Positions 59,614 to 64,000 of a stretch of 64,000 bases of DNA are shown piece after piece. The position numbers were made by a program, and so were the translations under genes. The DNA is taken from contig NZ_CP018049.1 in assembly GCF_002934065.1 (NCBI RefSeq), positions 1,672,501 through 1,736,500 on the forward strand, in the 5' to 3' direction. This DNA comes from Pseudomonas orientalis (GTDB lineage Bacteria > Pseudomonadota > Gammaproteobacteria > Pseudomonadales > Pseudomonadaceae). The notes below the pieces were generated by a model that had not been told where the DNA came from, did not search any database, and was given only the letters and a program-made list of their open reading frames with translations. Positions within the stretch are counted from its first letter, which is position 1, and every line of letters starts with the position of its first letter.

Positions 59614-61008
59614 ATGGCTGTCTACAACTACGACGTGGTGGTACTGGGTTCCGGCCCGGCTGGAGAAGGCGCGGCGATGAACGCTGCAAAGGCAGGGCGC
59701 AAGGTGGCGATGGTCGACAGCCGTCGCCAGGTCGGCGGCAACTGCACCCACCTGGGTACCATCCCGTCCAAGGCGTTGCGTCACTCCGTGCGCCAGATCA
59801 TGCAATTCAACACCAACCCGATGTTCCGGGCGATTGGTGAGCCGCGCTGGTTCTCGTTCCCGGACGTGTTGAAAAGCGCCGAGAAAGTCATCTCCAAGCA
59901 AGTCGCGTCGCGCACCGGCTACTACGCCCGCAACCGCGTCGACCTGTTCTTCGGCACCGGCAGCTTCGCCGACGAGCAGACCGTCGAAGTGGTCTGCGCC
60001 AACGGCGTGGTCGAGAAGCTGGTGGCCAAGCACATCATCATTGCCACCGGCTCGCGCCCGTATCGCCCGGCGGATATCGATTTCCACCACCCGCGTATCT
60101 ACGATAGCGATACCATCCTGAGCCTGGGCCATACCCCGCGCAAGCTGATCATCTACGGCGCCGGCGTGATCGGCTGCGAATACGCCTCGATCTTCAGCGG
60201 CCTGGGTGTACTGGTGGAACTGGTGGACAACCGTGACCAGTTGCTGAGCTTCCTCGACTCGGAAATTTCCCAGGCGTTGAGCTACCACTTCAGCAACAAC
60301 AACATCACCGTGCGCCACAACGAAGAGTACGAGCGCGTCGAAGGCCTGGACAACGGGGTGATCCTGCACCTCAAGTCCGGCAAGAAGATCAAGGCCGACG
60401 CCTTGCTGTGGTGCAACGGCCGTACCGGCAACACCGACAAGCTGGGCATGGAAAACATCGGGGTCAAGGTCAACAGCCGTGGCCAGATCGAGGTGGACGA
60501 GAACTACCGCACCTGCGTGACCAACATCTACGGCGCCGGTGACGTGATCGGCTGGCCAAGCCTGGCCAGCGCCGCCCATGACCAGGGCCGTTCGGCGGCG
60601 GGCAGCATCGTCGACAACGGCAGCTGGCGCTACGTGAACGACGTGCCGACCGGCATCTACACCATTCCCGAGATCAGCTCGATCGGCAAGAACGAGCACG
60701 AACTGACCAAGGCCAAGGTGCCGTACGAAGTGGGCAAGGCGTTCTTCAAGAGCATGGCGCGTGCGCAGATCGCCGGTGAGCCGCAAGGCATGCTGAAGAT
60801 CCTGTTCCACCGCGAAACCCTGGAAGTGCTCGGCGTACATTGCTTCGGCTACCAGGCGTCGGAGATCGTGCACATTGGCCAGGCGATCATGAATCAGCCG
60901 GGTGATCTGAATACGCTCAAGTATTTCGTCAACACCACGTTCAACTACCCGACCATGGCCGAAGCCTATCGGGTAGCGGCCTACGACGGCCTCAACCGGC
61001 TTTTTTGA
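59614..61008 (+). CDS. sthA: Soluble pyridine nucleotide transhydrogenase
   Basis: A 464-residue FAD flavoprotein moving hydride between NADPH and NAD+. FAD site: [20 protein letters not shown]; the disulfide motif of related reductases is reduced to [18 protein letters not shown] with one Cys, as in SthA; the second nucleotide site is [16 protein letters not shown]; the FAD end is [16 protein letters not shown]. The C-terminus has the dimer domain ([13 protein letters not shown]). GAGGAG precedes ATG 59614. It balances redox in the cytoplasm. Confidence 0.95.
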   Translation: MAVYNYDVVVLGSGPAGEGAAMNAAKAGRKVAMVDSRRQVGGNCTHLGTIPSKALRHSVRQIMQFNTNPMFRAIGEPRWFSFPDVLKSAEKVISKQVASRTGYYARNRVDLFFGTGSFADEQTVEVVCANGVVEKLVAKHIIIATGSRPYRPADIDFHHPRIYDSDTILSLGHTPRKLIIYGAGVIGCEYASIFSGLGVLVELVDNRDQLLSFLDSEISQALSYHFSNNNITVRHNEEYERVEGLDNGVILHLKSGKKIKADALLWCNGRTGNTDKLGMENIGVKVNSRGQIEVDENYRTCVTNIYGAGDVIGWPSLASAAHDQGRSAAGSIVDNGSWRYVNDVPTGIYTIPEISSIGKNEHELTKAKVPYEVGKAFFKSMARAQIAGEPQGMLKILFHRETLEVLGVHCFGYQASEIVHIGQAIMNQPGDLNTLKYFVNTTFNYPTMAEAYRVAAYDGLNRLF

Positions 61009-61012
61009 GCGG

Positions 61013-61043
61013 CTCCGGCCGGTGGCCTGAGCCGGCCGGGGAG
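61013..61043. other. GC-rich hairpin between sthA and the GDPD gene
   Basis: CTCCGGCCGG (61013-61022) pairs with CCGGCCGG-GG-AG (61032-61043) around a nine-base loop. It lies between two convergent genes but has no T tract on either strand, so it is at best a weak terminator. Confidence 0.5.
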
Positions 61044-61050
61044 ACCGATT

Positions 61051-61773
61051 TCAGTAATTCCCGAGGGTGGCAGTGGCCAAACCGGGAAAGTCTGTAATCA
61101 GGCTATCTACGCCGAAGTCGGCGAGCCTGCGCATCAACGCAGGTTCGTTGACCGTCCACACGGATACATGCAAACCCTGGCGCTGGGCTTTTTCCAGCCG
61201 CTCAGGGGTGCACAACGTCCAGTTCAACGCCAGGTACTCACAGCTATAGTTCTGCGCGACCTTCAGTGGGTCGAGCCAGGCGTATTCGGCCACCAGCCCG
61301 CGTGACAGGTCGGGGGTCAGTTCAATCGCCGCTTTGAGCACTTCCCGCGAACTTGAGGTGACGGTGACTTTGTCCATCAGGCCAAAGCGCACGGCCATCT
61401 CGCGGATTGCCAGCACGGTGGTGGCGGCGCGGGTGCGCGAAGCGCTTTTGACTTCCAGCTGCCAGTGGTCGAAGTCGCACTTTTCGAACAACTCCTCCAA
61501 GCGCGGGATCGGGCAAGGGCTGACCCAGCCCGGGCCGCCTTTGCGCGCATCCATCTTCACCAGGTCGGCTGCCGAGTACTCGACGACTTTGCCGCGTCGG
61601 TCGGCCGTGCGCTTGAGGGTAGGGTCGTGGATGACCATCAGTTCGCCGTCCATGGACAGGTGCAGGTCCAGTTCGCAGCGGCGTACGCCGTGCTTGAGGC
61701 ATTCCTGAAAGCTGGTCAGGGTATTTTCCGGTGCTTCGCCTTTGGCACCGCGATGGCCGTAAATCAGGGTCAC
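61051..61773 (-). CDS. Glycerophosphodiester phosphodiesterase
   Basis: A 240-residue cytoplasmic GDPD of the UgpQ type (no signal peptide). The signature is LIYGHRGAKGEAPENTLTSF with catalytic His and Glu, followed by CELDLHLSMDGELMVIHDPT with the metal ligands and second His. It splits glycerophosphodiesters from lipid turnover into sn-glycerol-3-phosphate and alcohol. It ends next to the convergent sthA and is 44 bp downstream of the PilZ gene; the two share a strand. Confidence 0.92.
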   Translation of the reverse strand: MTLIYGHRGAKGEAPENTLTSFQECLKHGVRRCELDLHLSMDGELMVIHDPTLKRTADRRGKVVEYSAADLVKMDARKGGPGWVSPCPIPRLEELFEKCDFDHWQLEVKSASRTRAATTVLAIREMAVRFGLMDKVTVTSSSREVLKAAIELTPDLSRGLVAEYAWLDPLKVAQNYSCEYLALNWTLCTPERLEKAQRQGLHVSVWTVNEPALMRRLADFGVDSLITDFPGLATATLGNY

Positions 61774-61817
61774 AGTTGCTCCTTTGCGCCAGGATGGCTG
61801 GCGTCGTGAATACGCAT

Positions 61818-62396
61818 TCAGAGATCGTCGCTTTGTTCTCGCGCCAGGCGGCGTTCCTGGGCCTGTTTCTGCAGGATGTAACGCGCCAGCAGTTGGCGTT
61901 GGGCGTCGGTCATGGATTCGAATTCCGTGCCCACGTCAAAGCCGTCGCCCTTGGGATTGCAATGGGTCACCCGCGCGCGCAGCAGCAGGCCGAGTGCCTG
62001 GGGCATCAGCACCAGCTTGACCGCCAGGTGCGTGTCGGGCGCCAGTGGGGCAGGGTGCTGGAAGTCGATGCCGCCTTCGGACAGGATCACCGGCTGCGGC
62101 GCGCCCACCTCATTGAGCAGCCCGCGGGCCATGACCTGGCTGAGCAGGTCCAGGCGCTTGTTCTGCACTTTGAGGAACGCCGCCAGGCTGCGGTCTTTTT
62201 CGTTGATTTGGCGCAGCAGGTGCTGGGCTTCGAACTCGCTGAGGTGCAATTCGCTGAGCAGATTGAACAGCGGCGAATCATCCAGCAATACTTCCTTGCT
62301 CGCCGCATCGGGCGCCGACAGGCTTTTGATTTGGAGTGCGATCATGTCGTCGATACGGTAGTATTCGCGGCGCTCTTCTTCATCTAATGTCGACAT
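61818..62396 (-). CDS. PilZ domain protein
   Basis: A 192-residue protein with an N-terminal YRIDDMIALQIKSL strand, a helical middle region and a C-terminal PilZ-type beta barrel (ILSEGGIDFQHPAPL with a SxGG-like core; DTHLAVKLVLMP; GDGFDVGTEFESMTDAQR). The strong c-di-GMP site RxxxR near a barrel is not obvious, though RREYYR (residues 10-15) could supply it. ATG 62394-62396 is used; a longer frame upstream overlaps the lolC leader. It may tune envelope functions in response to c-di-GMP. Confidence 0.8.
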   Translation of the reverse strand: MSTLDEEERREYYRIDDMIALQIKSLSAPDAASKEVLLDDSPLFNLLSELHLSEFEAQHLLRQINEKDRSLAAFLKVQNKRLDLLSQVMARGLLNEVGAPQPVILSEGGIDFQHPAPLAPDTHLAVKLVLMPQALGLLLRARVTHCNPKGDGFDVGTEFESMTDAQRQLLARYILQKQAQERRLAREQSDDL

Positions 62397-62490
62397 GGCG
62401 AACCCCAGGTAACGGTAATGGTCTGAGTGTAAAGCTGCTGACCAGACCCCGCCACCGGGACGTCTTCTTTTCCTCCGAACAAGCCCCGAC

Positions 62491-63741
62491 ATGTTCAGAC
62501 CTCTCTTCGTATTTATCGGCACGCGTTATACCCGTGCAAAGCGTCGCAATCATTTTGTGTCGTTCATTTCCCTGACCTCCATGATCGGTCTCGCCCTGGG
62601 CGTGGTCGTGATGATCGTGGTGCTGTCGGTGATGAACGGCTTCGATCATGAGATGCGCACCCGCGTGCTGGGCATGGTGCCCCACGCGACCATCGAGGGC
62701 GATGCGCCCATCAGCGACTGGCAAAGCCTGGCCGCCAAGGTCAAGCAGAACCCCAAGGTGCTGGCCGTTGCGCCGTTTACCCAGATGCAGGGGCTGCTGA
62801 CCAATGACGGCAAGGTGCAGAAGATCCTGCTCAATGCCGTCGACCCGGCCCAGGAGCGCAACGTCTCGATCATCGACAAGTTCATGCTGCAGGGCCGGCT
62901 CGATGACCTGGCGCCCGGCAGCTTCGGCATCATCATCGGCGACAAGGCCGCGGCCAAGCTCGGCGTAAGCGTTGGCGACAAGCTGACCTTCGTCGCGCCG
63001 GAGGTCACCGTGACCCCGGCCGGGATGTTCCCGCGCATGAAGCGGTTTACCGTGGTCGGCACCTTTCATGTGGGCGCCGGCGAGATCGACGGCTACCTCG
63101 GCTTGACCAACCTCACTGACCTCGCGCGCCTGCACCGCTGGCAGCCGGACCAGGTGCAGGGCCTGCGCCTGAAGTTCAACGACCTGTTCGACGCGCCGCG
63201 CGGCGCCTGGGAAATCGCCCAGCACCTGGGTGAATCCCAGTACTACGCCCGCGACTGGACCCGCACCCACGGCAACCTCTACCAGGCCATCCGCATGGAA
63301 AAAGCCATGATCGGCCTGCTGCTGTTGCTGATCGTCGCCGTGGCCGCCTTCAACATTATCTCCACGTTGGTGATGGTGGTGAACGACAAGAAGGGCGACA
63401 TCGCCATTCTGCGCACCCTGGGCGCCACGCCGGGGCAGATCATGGCGATCTTCATGGTGCAGGGCACCGTGATCGGCGTGGTCGGCACCCTGATCGGTAC
63501 CGCCGTCGGCATTCTCGCCGCGTTGAATGTCAGCGCCGCCATCGCCCTGCTTGAAAAAGTGCTCGGTCACAAATTCCTCAACGCCGACGTCTACTTCATC
63601 GACTACTTGCCGTCCCAGGTTCAGGCCCAGGACGTGTTGATGGTGGGCGGTGCCGCGTTGGTCCTGAGTTTCCTTGCCACCCTGTATCCAGCCTGGCGCG
63701 CGGCACGTACCCAGCCAGCACAGGCATTACGTTATGAGTGA
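62491..63741 (+). CDS. lolC: Lipoprotein-releasing ABC permease LolC
   Basis: A 416-residue inner-membrane permease of the LolCDE complex, which lifts outer-membrane lipoproteins from the inner membrane to LolA. Four membrane helices: one near residues 25-50 ([20 protein letters not shown]), then three after a large periplasmic domain ([60 protein letters not shown]). It ends [12 protein letters not shown], typical of FtsX/MacB-like permeases. Its stop overlaps lolD. No RNA-type start problem; ATG 62491. Confidence 0.93.
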   Translation: MFRPLFVFIGTRYTRAKRRNHFVSFISLTSMIGLALGVVVMIVVLSVMNGFDHEMRTRVLGMVPHATIEGDAPISDWQSLAAKVKQNPKVLAVAPFTQMQGLLTNDGKVQKILLNAVDPAQERNVSIIDKFMLQGRLDDLAPGSFGIIIGDKAAAKLGVSVGDKLTFVAPEVTVTPAGMFPRMKRFTVVGTFHVGAGEIDGYLGLTNLTDLARLHRWQPDQVQGLRLKFNDLFDAPRGAWEIAQHLGESQYYARDWTRTHGNLYQAIRMEKAMIGLLLLLIVAVAAFNIISTLVMVVNDKKGDIAILRTLGATPGQIMAIFMVQGTVIGVVGTLIGTAVGILAALNVSAAIALLEKVLGHKFLNADVYFIDYLPSQVQAQDVLMVGGAALVLSFLATLYPAWRAARTQPAQALRYE

Positions 63742-64000
63742 ATCGGGCATGAGTGAAAAAGCAATCCTGAGCTGCCGCAACCTGGGCAAATCCTATGAGG
63801 AAGGCCCGGAATCGGTGGTCGTGCTGGCCAACCTGCAACTTGAACTGCACCCGGGCGAGCGCGTGGCGATCGTCGGCAGTTCCGGTTCCGGCAAAAGCAC
63901 TTTGCTGAACCTGTTGGGCGGCCTCGACACGCCGTCCCAGGGCAGCGTGTGGCTGGCCGGTGAAGAACTCTCGGCCCTCGGTGAAAAGGCCCGTGGCCAG
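63734..64000 (+). CDS. lolD: Lipoprotein-releasing ABC ATPase LolD, N-terminal part
   Basis: The first 89 codons of LolD before the window ends. Walker A is [20 protein letters not shown], preceded by [13 protein letters not shown] and followed by [19 protein letters not shown], as in LolD. ATG 63734 overlaps the lolC end by eight bases; ATG 63749 is a possible alternative start. It powers LolCE. The rest, with Walker B and the signature motif, lies beyond 64000. Confidence 0.93.
   Translation, partial: MSESGMSEKAILSCRNLGKSYEEGPESVVVLANLQLELHPGERVAIVGSSGSGKSTLLNLLGGLDTPSQGSVWLAGEELSALGEKARGQ

Overview
The window is a piece of a Pseudomonas chromosome, most likely from the P. fluorescens group. 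Three things point there: GC-rich coding with little intergenic space; a gene order I recall from Pseudomonas (rnd-ycgL, pxpABC, acnA-rlmM-tusA, fadBA-topA-sulA/lexA-psrA-nagZ, mfd, sthA, lolCD); and many intergenic REP/REPIN palindromes of the GTGGGAGGGGGCTTGCCCCC and GTAGGAGCGAGCTTGCTCGC types. I saw no tRNA, rRNA, CRISPR array, prophage or complete IS. The content is core housekeeping, with novelty confined to intergenic repeats, some regulatory sites and a few poorly characterised proteins.

Region by region: 1-4.3 kb holds a LysR tail, a PheC-like periplasmic protein, a methyltransferase, RNase D with YcgL, and a 2-hydroxyacid dehydrogenase. 4.4-14 kb is a run of small conserved genes (nitroreductase, YcgN, a degenerate M61-like periplasmic protein, SPOUT methylase, HNH nuclease, SpeE-like protein, cNMP-binding protein, oligopeptidase B, YafJ-type amidotransferase, DUF2937). 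14.1-17.6 kb is the 5-oxoprolinase operon pxpABC with a divergent LysR regulator. 17.7-21 kb carries a MoxR/VWA pair and a DUF748 protein. 21-30.7 kb has cysK, lpxO, acnA, rlmM, tusA, a MATE exporter and pdxB. 31-39 kb has an ABC half-transporter, Slt, an Uup-like ABC-F protein and a universal stress protein, with a nested repeat cluster at 32.9-33.5 kb. 39.3-50 kb joins fatty-acid oxidation (fadBA), topA, the SOS genes lexA-sulA, the fatty-acid-responsive regulator psrA, and nagZ. 50-57 kb is mfd-csiV-SNF2 helicase, and 57-64 kb has gap, sthA, GDPD, PilZ and the start of lolCDE.

Functional links visible in the DNA: psrA has two abutting CAAAC-N4-GTTTG-type sites over its own promoter. A weaker pair with the same one-base-overlap spacing lies upstream of fadB, 9 kb away, which fits PsrA control of beta-oxidation. 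lexA-sulA has two SOS boxes over its promoter. Most convergent or gene-end gaps carry a REPIN; one REPIN supplies the TAG stop codons of both flanking genes.

The most unusual structure is a 528-bp insertion (32972-33499) with perfect 17-bp terminal inverted repeats and a 10-bp target duplication, sitting inside a REPIN that is restored exactly when the insertion is removed.
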